From assembly GCF_002846415.1 (NCBI RefSeq), contig NZ_PJMX01000001.1, positions 7,192,001 through 7,256,000 of the forward strand: a stretch of DNA of 64,000 bases, given 5' to 3'. Below the pieces are notes generated by a model, which did no database searches, was not told where the DNA came from, and saw only the letters and a program-made list of their open reading frames with translations. Below are positions 25,337-34,444 of the stretch, piece after piece; the stretch's first letter is position 1; the number at the start of each line of letters is the position of its first letter. A program made the translations under genes and the position numbers. The stretch comes from Streptomyces sp. TLI_146. GTDB lineage: Bacteria > Actinomycetota > Actinomycetes > Streptomycetales > Streptomycetaceae.

Positions 25337-26599
25337 ATGACACAGCAGCAGTCCACAGGGCCGCGCGGTCGCGTGGCGGGTGTCCTCATCGCCGCCGTGG
25401 GCCTCCTGGGCACCGCGCTCGCGACCACGCCGGCGGCCGCCGCGGCCGGTCCGGCAGTCCCGTTCGGCAGCCACCAATTCCCGTACGCCGCAGGCACGTT
25501 GAAACCGAGCGGTACCCAGGCGGCGGTCGACCAGCAGGTCGTCACCACCTACAAGGCGTGGAAGTCCGCGTTCGTGAAGCACAACTGCGGCAACGGCTGG
25601 TACCAGGTGCTCTCGCCGGACGCCGACCACCCCTATGTGGCCGAGGGGCAGGGGTACGGGATGGTCGTCACCGCATTGATGGCGGGGGCGGATCCCGACG
25701 CGAAGAAGATCTTCGACGGTCTGGTCAAGTACACCCTGGCCCACCCCTCGGTGAACAACTCCGCTCTGCTCGCCGCCGAGCAGGACTCCTCCTGCAAGAG
25801 CGTCGACGGCTCCGACTCGGCCACCGACGGCGACCTCGACGTGGCGTACGGACTGCTGCTCGCCGACAGGCAGTGGGGGAGCACCGGTACGTACGACTAC
25901 AAGCAGCTGGCGGTGAAGCACATAGCCGGCATCAAGAAGAGCGAGGTCAATGCCACCACCCACCTGATGCTGCTCGGCGACTGGTCCGGGTCCGGCGAGT
26001 CGCACCACTGGATCACCCGCTCCTCGGACTGGCTGATCGACCACTTCCGGGCGTTCCGCACCGCGACCGGCGACGGCGCCTGGGACACCATCCGCGCCGC
26101 CCACCAGAACCTCATCACCTCGCAGCAGTCCAAGTACGCCGCTGCCACCGGGCTGCTGGCCGACTTCGTCGTCAACACCGACGGAACGCCCAAGCCCGCC
26201 CCGGGCAAGGTGCTCGAAAGCTCCCACGACGGCGACTTCGGCTGGAACGCCTGCCGCGACCCATGGCGGATCGCCACGGACGCGGTGACCAGCGGGGACG
26301 CCGCCTCGCTCGCCTCCGCGCGCAAGCTCAACGGCTGGATCAAGGCCAGGACCGGCGGCGACCCGAACAAGATCGGCACGGGCTACCACCTCAACGGCTC
26401 GGCCTACGAGAGCGGCAAGGACATGGCGTTCACCGCCCCGTTCGCCGTCGCGGCGCTCACCGACCCCGGCTCGCAGACCTGGCTCGACGCGCTCTGGGGC
26501 AAGCTCGCCGCCACCCCGGTGGACCCGAAGCTCTACTACGGCGCCAGCGTCCAGCTCCAGTCGATGATCGTCGCATCCGGCAACTACTGGGTGCCATAA
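25337..26599 (+). CDS. Secreted GH8 endoglucanase/chitosanase
   Basis: This 420-residue protein has a signal peptide (1-37) and a GH8 (alpha/alpha)6 barrel. YVAEGQGYGMVVTALMAG holds the catalytic Glu, and SATDGDLDVAYGLLLAD holds the conserved Asp. GH8 covers cellulases, lichenases, chitosanases and reducing-end xylanases; the next-door GH18 and the palindrome favour chitosan or fungal wall glucan, but plant cellulose remains possible. ATG at 25337 follows GGGAG. Confidence 0.92.
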   Translation: MTQQQSTGPRGRVAGVLIAAVGLLGTALATTPAAAAAGPAVPFGSHQFPYAAGTLKPSGTQAAVDQQVVTTYKAWKSAFVKHNCGNGWYQVLSPDADHPYVAEGQGYGMVVTALMAGADPDAKKIFDGLVKYTLAHPSVNNSALLAAEQDSSCKSVDGSDSATDGDLDVAYGLLLADRQWGSTGTYDYKQLAVKHIAGIKKSEVNATTHLMLLGDWSGSGESHHWITRSSDWLIDHFRAFRTATGDGAWDTIRAAHQNLITSQQSKYAAATGLLADFVVNTDGTPKPAPGKVLESSHDGDFGWNACRDPWRIATDAVTSGDAASLASARKLNGWIKARTGGDPNKIGTGYHLNGSAYESGKDMAFTAPFAVAALTDPGSQTWLDALWGKLAATPVDPKLYYGASVQLQSMIVASGNYWVP

Positions 26600-26619
26600 A
26601 GGGTTTGAAGGAGGATCAG

Positions 26620-28698
26620 ATGCGTCTCGCGCAACCCCCACGACCTGCGAGAAGCCTGGCGCGGAAGACGGCAGCGAGCGCCGTGCTGCTGCTCTGCGCG
26701 GGTCTGGTGCAGGCGGTCCCGCAGTCCGCGTCCGCCGCCCCCACGCGGTACGAGGCGGAGAAGGGCACCTACTCGGCGGGCTCCACCGTCGACACCAACC
26801 ACACCGGATATTCGGGCACCGGGTTCGTCAACTCCAACAACGCGGTGGGCGCCTACGTCGAGTTCACCGTAGACGCGGCCGCCGCGGGCAACGCCACGGT
26901 CGGCATCCGCTACGCCAACGGCACCACCGCCAACCGCCCCGCCGACGTCCTGGTCAACGGCACGGCCGTCGCCACCGCGCGCGCGTTCAACGCCACCGCC
27001 GACTGGGACACCTGGGCCACGTCCACCCTCACCGCTCCGGTGAAGGCGGGCAGCAACAAGATCCGGCTCAGCGCCACCACGGCGACGGGGCTCGCCAACA
27101 TCGACTACGTCGACTTCGCGGCCTCCGGCGGCGACGGCCAGGCCCCCACCGCGCCCGGCGCGCCCAGCTGCTCGGCGATCACCGAGGACTCGCTCACCCT
27201 CACCTGGGGCGCCTCCAGCGACAACGTGGGCGTGGCGATGTACGACGTGTACGAGCACGGCAACAAGATCGGCGAGGTGGCGGGCAACCTCACCTCCGAC
27301 ACCCTCACGGGTCTGACCCCCAACACCGCGTACAACCTCACGGTGTTCGCCCGCGACGCGGCCGGAAACGTCTCCCCGGCCAGCCCCGCCGCCGACTGCA
27401 CCACCCGGCCCAGCACCGACACCACCCCGCCGACCAAGCCCGGCACGCTCACCGCGTCCAACGTCACCGCCGGCAGCGCGGACCTGAAGTGGGGCGCGTC
27501 CACCGACGACAAGGGCGTCACCGCGTACGAGGTGCGCAGCGGGACCAGCGTCTACCAGAGGGTCACCGGGAAACCGCCCGCCACCAGTACCACCGTGACC
27601 GGGCTCGCCTGCGACAGCGCGTACACGCTCACCGTGGTCGCCAAGGACGCGGGCGGCAATACCTCGCCGGACAGCAACGCGGTCGCCTTCACCACCGGCG
27701 CCTGCCGCAGCGACGGAGGTGTGCCGTCCTCCATCAGCACGCTCTCCAGCGGCTGGACGATTCCGTGGGGCACGTTCTGGATGCCGGACGGATCGAGCGC
27801 ACTGGTCACCGAGCGGGACAGCTTCAAGGTGTTCAAGGTGACCCCGAGCGGCACCAGGACGCAGGTCGGAACTGTGCCGGAGTCGGTCACCACCAACGGT
27901 GAAGGCGGGCTGATGGGCGTCGCCGTCGACCCGAAGTGGGCGAGCAACCACTACGTCTACTTCATGCACAGCGCCTCCGAGGGCAACCGGGTGGCGCGTA
28001 TGACGTACAACGGGAGCACGCTCGCCGACTACACCGTCCTGCTCAAGGGGATCAAGAAGAGCAAGTACCACAACGGGGGACGGCTCGCGTTCGGCCCGGA
28101 CGGGTATCTGTACGCCTCGACCGGTGAGGCCCAGACCCCCGACCTCGCCCAGGACAAGGGCTCGCTCAACGGCAAGATCCTGCGTATGACCACCGACGGC
28201 AAACCGGCCCCCGGCAACCCGTTCGGCACCTACGTCTACAGCTACGGCCACCGCAACCCGCAGGGCCTGGCGTTCGACCGCAACGGGCGGCTGTGGGAGG
28301 CCGAGTTCGGCAACAGCTCCAAGGACGAGCTCAACCTCATCAAGCCGGGCGGCAACTACGGCTGGCCGGTCTGCGAGGGCTCCTGCTCCACGGCCGGGAT
28401 GACCAACCCCAAGGCGTCCTGGCCCACCGGCCAGGCCTCGCCCAGCGGCATCGCCGTCGTCCGCAACGTCGTCTACATGGCGGCGCTCAAGGGCGAGCGG
28501 CTGTGGCGCGTCCCGATCAACGGCGACACCGAGAGCGTGGGCACCCCCACCGCGTACTACGTCGGCTCCTACGGACGGCTGCGCACGGTCACCAAGGTGC
28601 CCGGCGAGGACGCGCTGTGGCTGTCGACCACCAACTGCGACAACAACGGCGACGCACCCGACGGCTCGGACAAGGTCTTCAAGGTGCTGATCAAGTGA
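26620..28698 (+). CDS. Secreted PQQ-dependent sugar dehydrogenase with CBM and two FN3 domains (AA12-like)
   Basis: The 692-residue protein has a signal peptide (1-40) and a CBM6/35-like beta-sandwich (about 42-168; TRYEAEKGTYSAG, ADVLVNGTAVAT, NIDYVDFA). Two fibronectin type III repeats follow (about 172-262 and 270-360). The last 330 residues are a six-bladed PQQ glucose/sorbosone dehydrogenase (WTIPWGTFWMPDGS, GEGGLMGVAVDPKW, KSKYHNGGRLAFGPDGYLYASTGE in part, GHRNPQGLAFD, GGNYGWPVCEG). The catalytic His falls in YHNGGRL. GGAGG lies a few bases before the ATG. It follows the GH8 gene by 20 nt. Family AA12 enzymes oxidise pyranoses with PQQ, so this is the obvious consumer of the PQQ made upstream. 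Confidence 0.92.
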   Translation: MRLAQPPRPARSLARKTAASAVLLLCAGLVQAVPQSASAAPTRYEAEKGTYSAGSTVDTNHTGYSGTGFVNSNNAVGAYVEFTVDAAAAGNATVGIRYANGTTANRPADVLVNGTAVATARAFNATADWDTWATSTLTAPVKAGSNKIRLSATTATGLANIDYVDFAASGGDGQAPTAPGAPSCSAITEDSLTLTWGASSDNVGVAMYDVYEHGNKIGEVAGNLTSDTLTGLTPNTAYNLTVFARDAAGNVSPASPAADCTTRPSTDTTPPTKPGTLTASNVTAGSADLKWGASTDDKGVTAYEVRSGTSVYQRVTGKPPATSTTVTGLACDSAYTLTVVAKDAGGNTSPDSNAVAFTTGACRSDGGVPSSISTLSSGWTIPWGTFWMPDGSSALVTERDSFKVFKVTPSGTRTQVGTVPESVTTNGEGGLMGVAVDPKWASNHYVYFMHSASEGNRVARMTYNGSTLADYTVLLKGIKKSKYHNGGRLAFGPDGYLYASTGEAQTPDLAQDKGSLNGKILRMTTDGKPAPGNPFGTYVYSYGHRNPQGLAFDRNGRLWEAEFGNSSKDELNLIKPGGNYGWPVCEGSCSTAGMTNPKASWPTGQASPSGIAVVRNVVYMAALKGERLWRVPINGDTESVGTPTAYYVGSYGRLRTVTKVPGEDALWLSTTNCDNNGDAPDGSDKVFKVLIK

Positions 28699-28739
28699 GC
28701 TGAACGGGAGGTGAGTCGACCGGTCTACGGGGGGCGGCG

Positions 28740-28774
28740 CGCCCTGTACCACGACGGCTCAGTGGTACAGGGCG
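28740..28774. terminator. Perfect hairpin between convergent genes
   Basis: CGCCCTGTACCAC (28740-28752) and its exact complement (28762-28774) enclose a 9-nt loop that carries the stop of the acyl-CoA synthetase gene. It should end transcripts from both sides. Confidence 0.75.
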
Positions 28775-30582
28775 TCCACCTCCACCGTGTAGGCCTCCTC
28801 GATGGCCCGCCGCTTCAGCTTGAGCGACGGGGTGAGCAGACCGTGCTCCTCGGTGAACTGATGGGCGAGGATCCGGAAGGTACGGATCTGCTCGGCTTGG
28901 GAGACCAGGGTGTTGGCGGCGACCACCGCACGCCGCACCTCGGTCTCCAGGTCGGGGTCGCGCACAAGCTCGGACGCGGTCATCGACGGTTTGTTGCGCA
29001 TCGCCAGCCAGTGGTCCACGCCCTCCTGGTCGAGGGTGACCAGGGCCGCGATGTACGGGCGGTCGTTGCCGACGACGATGCACTGGGCCACCAGCGGGTG
29101 GGCCCGGACCCGTTCCTCCAGGGCCACCGGCGAGACGCTCTTGCCGCCGGAGGTCACCAGGATCTCCTTCTTGCGGCCGGTGATGGTCAGATAGCCGTCC
29201 TCGTCGAGCGCGCCGATGTCACCGGTGGCCAGCCAGCCGTCCTTGAGCACCTTCTCGGTCGCCTTGGGCTCGTTGAGGTAGCCGGAGAAGACCTGGCCGC
29301 CGTGCAGCCACACCTCGCCGTCCTCCGCGATGTGCACGGTGGTGCCGGGCACCGGCTGGCCGACCGTGCCGAACCGGGTGCGCTCGGGCGGGTTGGCGGT
29401 GGCGGCGGCCGTGGACTCGGTCAGGCCGTACCCCTCGTAGATCGTCACGCCCGCGCCGGCGAAGAACAGCCCCAGACGGCGGCCCATGCTGGAGCCGCCG
29501 GACATGGCGTGCCGCACCCGTCCGCCCATCGCCTCGCGGACCTTGCCGTACACGACCTTCTCGAAGAACTGGTGCTGCATCCGCAGCCCCGCCGAGGGCC
29601 CGGGCCCCAGGCCGAAGGACTTCTGCTCCATCGCCTCCGCGTACTTCACCGCGATGTCCACGGCCTTGTCGAACGGACCGGTCTTGCCGTCCGCCTCGGC
29701 GCGCCTGCGGGCCGCGTTGAAGACCTTCTCGAAGATGTACGGCACGGCCAGGATGAAGGTGGGCCGCAGCGACTGGAGGTCGGGCAGGAGCGCGGAGGCG
29801 GAGAGCGCGGGCTGGTGGCCGAGCTTGACCCGGCCCCGGACCGCGGCGACCTCCACCATCCGGCCGAAGACGTGCGCCAGCGGCAGGAACAGCAGGGTGG
29901 CCGCCTCGTCGCCGGGGCGCGAGTGGAACACCGGCTCCCAGCGGGCGACCATGGTGTCCGCCTCGAACATGAAGTTGGCGTGGGTGATCACACAGCCCTT
30001 GGGGCGGCCGGTGGTGCCGGAGGTGTAGATGACGGTCGCGGTGGACTCGGGGGTGACCGCGCGCCGGTGGCGGTGCACCACGTCGTCGTCGATCTGCTCG
30101 CCCACCGCCAGGAGCTCGCCTAGCGCCCCCGCGTCGAGCTGCCACAGCCGTTTGAGGTGCGGCAGCCGGTCCACCACCGAGCCGATGGTCATGGCGTGGT
30201 CCTCGTGCTCGACCACGCACGCGGTGACCTCGGAGTCGTGCAGCATCCAGAAGACCTGCTCGGCGGAGGAGGTCGGGTAGATGGGGACCGGCTGGGCGCC
30301 GATGGACCAGAGCGCGAAGTCGAAGAGCGTCCACTCATAACGGGTGCGGGACATGATCGCGACCCGGTCGCCGAACCGCACACCGTCCGCGATCAGCCCT
30401 TTGGCGAGGGCCAGCACCTCGTCGCGAAAGCGTGCCGAGGTCACGTCCTGCCACTGGCCCGCCGCGTCCTTGCGGGCCAGCGCGGCCCGGTCGGGATCGT
30501 CGAGGGCGTGGTCGAACACGACGTCCGCCAGCCCGCCGACGTGAGGCGCCGTCGCCATGGGTGGGACAGTGAACTCGCGCAA
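28759..30582 (-). CDS. Long-chain acyl-CoA synthetase (FadD-like)
   Basis: The protein is 607 residues from the TTG at 30582. It has the AMP-binding P-loop STATVIYTSGTTGRPKGC, the YEGYGLTEST motif (A5), GWLATGDIG (A7) and GRKKEILVTSGGKSVSP (A8-A10 with catalytic Lys region). This matches long-chain fatty acid CoA ligases of the FadD15 type. The TTG start is preferred because AAGGAG lies 7 nt upstream, the protein then begins LREFTVPP as expected, and upstream codons lack a site. It sits alone. Confidence 0.93.
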   Translation of the reverse strand: MREFTVPPMATAPHVGGLADVVFDHALDDPDRAALARKDAAGQWQDVTSARFRDEVLALAKGLIADGVRFGDRVAIMSRTRYEWTLFDFALWSIGAQPVPIYPTSSAEQVFWMLHDSEVTACVVEHEDHAMTIGSVVDRLPHLKRLWQLDAGALGELLAVGEQIDDDVVHRHRRAVTPESTATVIYTSGTTGRPKGCVITHANFMFEADTMVARWEPVFHSRPGDEAATLLFLPLAHVFGRMVEVAAVRGRVKLGHQPALSASALLPDLQSLRPTFILAVPYIFEKVFNAARRRAEADGKTGPFDKAVDIAVKYAEAMEQKSFGLGPGPSAGLRMQHQFFEKVVYGKVREAMGGRVRHAMSGGSSMGRRLGLFFAGAGVTIYEGYGLTESTAAATANPPERTRFGTVGQPVPGTTVHIAEDGEVWLHGGQVFSGYLNEPKATEKVLKDGWLATGDIGALDEDGYLTITGRKKEILVTSGGKSVSPVALEERVRAHPLVAQCIVVGNDRPYIAALVTLDQEGVDHWLAMRNKPSMTASELVRDPDLETEVRRAVVAANTLVSQAEQIRTFRILAHQFTEEHGLLTPSLKLKRRAIEEAYTVEVDALYH

Positions 30583-30800
30583 TACCTTGCTCCTTGTGGC
30601 GCTCCGCACAGCGCCGGTGACGGTACCCCACCCGGGGTCCCGACGGGAGGGGCGTCAAGGAATACGGTCAAGTGCGACGAGGTCCACCATCACCACAGGT
30701 CAGCACCGTGAGCGCGGCGGTGCCAGGCCCGCCCGCCCCGCATCGCGACCCCCGAGTCGGATGCGGTCGGTTTTTTCTCCACGGAATCTGTACGACCTGG

Positions 30801-32285
30801 TCACGCCCGCTCTACGGGGACCGCGACATTGGTCCGTACCTGGGCGGGCGCGGCCTTCGGCGTCCGTACCAGCGCGAACACGGCGAGCCCGGCCACCACG
30901 GCGAGCGCCCCGGCCGCCACCGCGGCGCCGTTCAGGCCCGAGGCGAACGCGGAGTGCAGCGCCTCGTCGGGGACCCGGCCGCGCAGCGAACCCGCCGCGC
31001 CGCCCGCGAGCGCCCGGGCCTCGGGCGCGCTGTGCAGCGAGTCGGCCATCCGGGAGGTGGCGAGGGTGCCGAACACCGCGATGCTCACCGCGTAGCCGAG
31101 CTGGCGCATGGTGTTCATGGCGCCGGTCGCCATGCCGCTGCTGCGCTGCGGCACCGAGGCGAGCGCCGCCGACGCCAGCGCCGGGCTGACCAGGCCCACC
31201 CCGATGCCGGTCACCACGAGACCCGCCACCAGCGTCGTCCAGTCGGAGCCCGCGTCGAGCATCGCCTGACCGAACAGCCCGGCCGCGATCAGCAGCAGCC
31301 CGAGGCAGATCAGCAGCCGCTGCGAGACGCCGTGCAGGAACCGCCCGCCCAGCGCCGAGGTCACGAAGGACGCCAGCGCCAGCGGCACAAGGGCCAGACC
31401 GCCGGTCACCGGGCTCATGTCCAGGAGCGTCTGGAGCCAGATCGAGGTGTACGGGAGCACGCCGAAGGCGGCCGAGTTCAGCGCGAGCGCCGCCACCAGG
31501 ACGCCGACGAACGCCGGGCGCCGCAGCAGCGACAGATCCATCAGCGGCCGTTCTGTACGCCTCTCCACCACGACGAAGACCAGCAGCGCGGCCGCCGAGG
31601 CGGCGAAGGAGAGCAGGGTGCGGGAGTCGCCCCAGCCGTCGGTGCCCGCGTTCACCGCGCCGTAGGTGAGGGTGCCGGCGAAGAGCGCGAACAGGACCGT
31701 GCCCGCCCAGTCGGTGCGCCCGCCCGCCGGGCTCTTGGACTCCGGGACCACCCGGACCGTCAGCCACACCGCGGCCGCGCTCACCGGCAGGTTGACGAAG
31801 AATATCCACCGCCAGCCGAAGCCCTCGGTGAGCAGCCCGCCCAGAATCGGGCCGAGAGCCGCGGCCGCGCCGTTGACCGCGCCCCACACGCCGAGCGCCA
31901 CCGAGCGGTCCCGGCCCTGGTAGGCGGCGCCGAGCAGCGGCAGCGTGGTGGCGAACATCGCGGCGGCGCCGACCCCCTGGAGCGCGCGCATCGCGATCAG
32001 CGTCCCCGCGTCGCCCGCCAGACCGCAGGCGAGCGAGGCGCCCGCGAAGAGCACCGTGCCCGCCGCGTAGAACTTCCGGCGCCCCGCCTTGTCGGCGCCC
32101 GCGCCCGCCCCGAGCAGCAGCGCGGCCAGCGCCAGCGCGTACACGTCGATCACCCACTGAAGGCTCGACAGCGAGGCGTCCAGCGAACTCGCCATGTCCG
32201 GCAGCGCCACCGTCACGATGGTCACGTCCAGCAAGAGCATGAACGTTCCCAGGGACACGGCGACCAACGGCCCCCACTTGCGCAT
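30801..32285 (-). CDS. MFS drug/efflux transporter (DHA2 type, 14 helices)
   Basis: The 494-residue protein begins MRKWGPLVAVSLGTFMLLLD, with the D-x-T motif (LLDVTIVTVALPDM) and the motif-C-like GPILGGLLTEGFGWRWIFFVN of 14-helix proton antiporters (EmrB/QacA). It would export a hydrophobic compound. ATG at 32285 has GGAGGA upstream. Divergent from the double-HTH Lrp regulator over 114 bp, which probably controls it. Confidence 0.92.
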   Translation of the reverse strand: MRKWGPLVAVSLGTFMLLLDVTIVTVALPDMASSLDASLSSLQWVIDVYALALAALLLGAGAGADKAGRRKFYAAGTVLFAGASLACGLAGDAGTLIAMRALQGVGAAAMFATTLPLLGAAYQGRDRSVALGVWGAVNGAAAALGPILGGLLTEGFGWRWIFFVNLPVSAAAVWLTVRVVPESKSPAGGRTDWAGTVLFALFAGTLTYGAVNAGTDGWGDSRTLLSFAASAAALLVFVVVERRTERPLMDLSLLRRPAFVGVLVAALALNSAAFGVLPYTSIWLQTLLDMSPVTGGLALVPLALASFVTSALGGRFLHGVSQRLLICLGLLLIAAGLFGQAMLDAGSDWTTLVAGLVVTGIGVGLVSPALASAALASVPQRSSGMATGAMNTMRQLGYAVSIAVFGTLATSRMADSLHSAPEARALAGGAAGSLRGRVPDEALHSAFASGLNGAAVAAGALAVVAGLAVFALVRTPKAAPAQVRTNVAVPVERA

Positions 32286-32399
32286 GACATTCCTCCGACC
32301 TAGTTCTTTCGACGTCCCGTACGATCGGTTCCGGCCGGACCGAAGCTCCACCCAGTCCGCCTGACACGCAGGAATCCGACATCGGGAGGGCTCAGGCCG

Positions 32400-33368
32400 A
32401 TGGATTCACCCGAGTTCGACGAACTGGACCAGCGGCTCGTGAGCGCGCTCGTCCTGGACGGTCGGGCCCCCTTCAGCAAGATCGCCGCCGTGCTCGGCGT
32501 CTCCGACCAGACCGTCGCCCGCCGCTACCGCAGGCTGTACGCGGAGGGCGAACTGCGGGTCGTGGGGGTCCGCGACACCGAACGGCTCGGCCACACCCGC
32601 TGGATGCTGCGGCTGCGCTGCACCCCCGACGCGTCCGTCTCCATCGCCACGGCGCTGGCCCGGCGGCCCGACACCGCCTGGATCGGGCTGACCTCGGGCG
32701 GCACCGAGGTGGTCTGCACGACCGAGTCGCGCCGGCCCGAGGACCACGAGGCGCTGCTGCTCGGCAAGCTGCCGCGCACCCCGAGCATCGTGGAGATCGG
32801 CGCCCACCAGCTGCTCCACCGCTTCTACGGCGGCCCGCTCGGCTGGTTCACCAAGGGCTCGGCGCTCACCGCCGAGGAGCGGGCCGCACTGCTGCCCGCA
32901 CCGGTGCAGCCGCCGTCCGGCCCGATCCGGCTCGACGAGGAGGACGAGGCCCTCATCGCCGCGCTCGCGCGCGACGGCCGGGCGTCCTACCCAGAGCTCC
33001 AGAAGGCCACCGGCCGCTCGGAGTCCGCCGTCAAACGGCGCCTGGACCAGCTGCTGCGCCGCGGAGCGCTGTTCATCGACGTCGAGTTCGACAGCACCCG
33101 GTTCGGCTTCCGCAGCAGGGCGCTGCTGTGGATCACGGTGGCGCCCTCGGCGCTGGCCAGTGTGGGCGAGGCCCTCGCCTCGCACCCGGAGGTCGCCTTC
33201 GCCGGGGCCACCTCGGGGCCCGCCAACCTGGTCGCGGTGGTCATCTGCCGCGACCCGGCCGGCCTCTACACGTACCTCAGCGAGAAGCTCGGCACCCTGG
33301 AAGGGGTCCGGCACGTGGAGACCGCGCCCTTACTGCGCCAGGTCAAGCGGCTGACGTACGCGGGCTGA
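32400..33368 (+). CDS. Lrp/AsnC-family regulator with two HTH segments
   Basis: The 322-residue protein has two AsnC-type units. FDELDQRLVSALVLDGRAPFSKIAAVLGVS (about 3-45) and EEDEALIAALARDGRASYPELQ (about 180-220) are each an HTH, and the RAM-like segment TAWIGLTSGGTEVV and its second copy EVAFAGATSGPANLVAV follow. The tandem form is an Lrp variant found in actinobacteria. It overlaps the convergent LysR gene by 26 bp. Confidence 0.9.
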   Translation: MDSPEFDELDQRLVSALVLDGRAPFSKIAAVLGVSDQTVARRYRRLYAEGELRVVGVRDTERLGHTRWMLRLRCTPDASVSIATALARRPDTAWIGLTSGGTEVVCTTESRRPEDHEALLLGKLPRTPSIVEIGAHQLLHRFYGGPLGWFTKGSALTAEERAALLPAPVQPPSGPIRLDEEDEALIAALARDGRASYPELQKATGRSESAVKRRLDQLLRRGALFIDVEFDSTRFGFRSRALLWITVAPSALASVGEALASHPEVAFAGATSGPANLVAVVICRDPAGLYTYLSEKLGTLEGVRHVETAPLLRQVKRLTYAG

Positions 33369-34212
33369 GGCCGCTCGCCAGGATCGCCGCCGCGAGCGCG
33401 TCCGCCGCCTCCTGCGCCGAGGGGCGGCGCCCGCCGTGCAGCAGCACGAAGTCCACCGGCCCGAGCTCGGGCAGCCCCGACCTCGGCGGCAGCGGTACCA
33501 GCCCCGGCGGGACCAGACCGCGGGTGTGCGCCATCACGCCGAGCCCCGCCCGGGCCGCCGCGACCAGTCCGCTCAGGCTGGCGCTGGTGCAGGCGATCCG
33601 CCACGGCCTCCCGTGCTCCTCCAGCACTTCGAGCGCCCGCGCCCGGGTGATGCCCGGCGGCGGGAAGAGGATCAGCGGCACCGGCCGGTCCGGGTCAAGG
33701 CGCAGTCCCGGCGCGCCGATCCAGCACAGGGTGTCCTGCCAGACCCGCTCGCCGTGGGTGTCGCCGGGGCGCCGCTTGGCGAGCACCAGGTCGAGGCGGC
33801 CCGCCTCCAGGCGGCGGTGCAGGGTGCCGGAGAGCTCGACCGTCAGCTCCAGGTCGACCTCGGGATGGTCGCGGCGGAACGCCTCCAGGACCTCCGGCAG
33901 CCGGGTGAGCACGAAGTCCTCGGAGGCGCCGAACCGCAGCCGTCCGCGCAGCCGGGTCCCGGTGAAGTAGGCGGCCGCCCGCTCATGCGCGGCCAGGATC
34001 GTCCGGGCGAAGCCGAGCATCGCCTCGCCGTCCTCGGTGAGCCGGACGCTGTGCGTGTCGCGGCTGAACAGCGGCCGCCCGGTCGCCTCCTCCAGGCGCC
34101 GCACGTGCTGGCTGACCGTCGACTGCCGCAGCCCGAGGCGCCGCGCGGCCTGCGTGAAGCTGAGCGTCTGGGCGACGGCGAGAAAGGTCCGGAGCTGGTG
34201 CGGCTCGTACAC
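33343..34212 (-). CDS. LysR-family transcriptional regulator
   Basis: The 289-residue protein has an N-terminal winged HTH (HQLRTFLAVAQTLSFTQAARRLGLRQSTVSQHVRRLEEATGR, in parts) and a substrate-binding domain with LRFGASEDF and GLVAAARAGLGVMAH. It is divergent from the SBF transporter and sits next to a T-N11-A operator, so it should regulate that gene and itself. Confidence 0.9.
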   Translation of the reverse strand: MYEPHQLRTFLAVAQTLSFTQAARRLGLRQSTVSQHVRRLEEATGRPLFSRDTHSVRLTEDGEAMLGFARTILAAHERAAAYFTGTRLRGRLRFGASEDFVLTRLPEVLEAFRRDHPEVDLELTVELSGTLHRRLEAGRLDLVLAKRRPGDTHGERVWQDTLCWIGAPGLRLDPDRPVPLILFPPPGITRARALEVLEEHGRPWRIACTSASLSGLVAAARAGLGVMAHTRGLVPPGLVPLPPRSGLPELGPVDFVLLHGGRRPSAQEAADALAAAILASGLSPRTSAA

Positions 34213-34223
34213 GGCAGCAGGTT

Positions 34224-34397
34224 ATCGCGGAACGCGATGACAGTCAGAGTGGTGTACGGGATTCCCGATCGGTCAGGCGGAGGGAATGATCGGGAAGGTC
34301 CGACCGGGCGGGGTGGGACCCGCCGTACGACCCGACCGGGCGCGACCCGCGGTACGACTCGACGGAGGGCGGCCGGACCCGCCGTACGACCCGACCG
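34224..34397. promoter_or_regulatory. LysR operator and direct repeats between LysR and transporter genes
   Basis: ATCGCG GAA CGCGAT (34224-34238) contains a T-N11-A LysR box (T at 34225, A at 34237). TTCCCGATC (34262-34270) and GATCGGGAA (34288-34296) form a perfect 9-bp inverted repeat. Three copies of GACCCGCCGTACGAC (34317, 34344 with two changes, 34376) follow, spaced 27 and 32 bp. Confidence 0.6.
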
Positions 34398-34444
34398 CCC
34401 GTGAAGACCCGCCAACGCGCCGAGCGAAGAGCCGAGTGGAGCCG

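Noticed and set aside
32286..32399. Specific Lrp operator in the MFS/Lrp gap
   Set aside because: Only an imperfect GGTTCCGGCCGGACC palindrome; too weak to call by eye.
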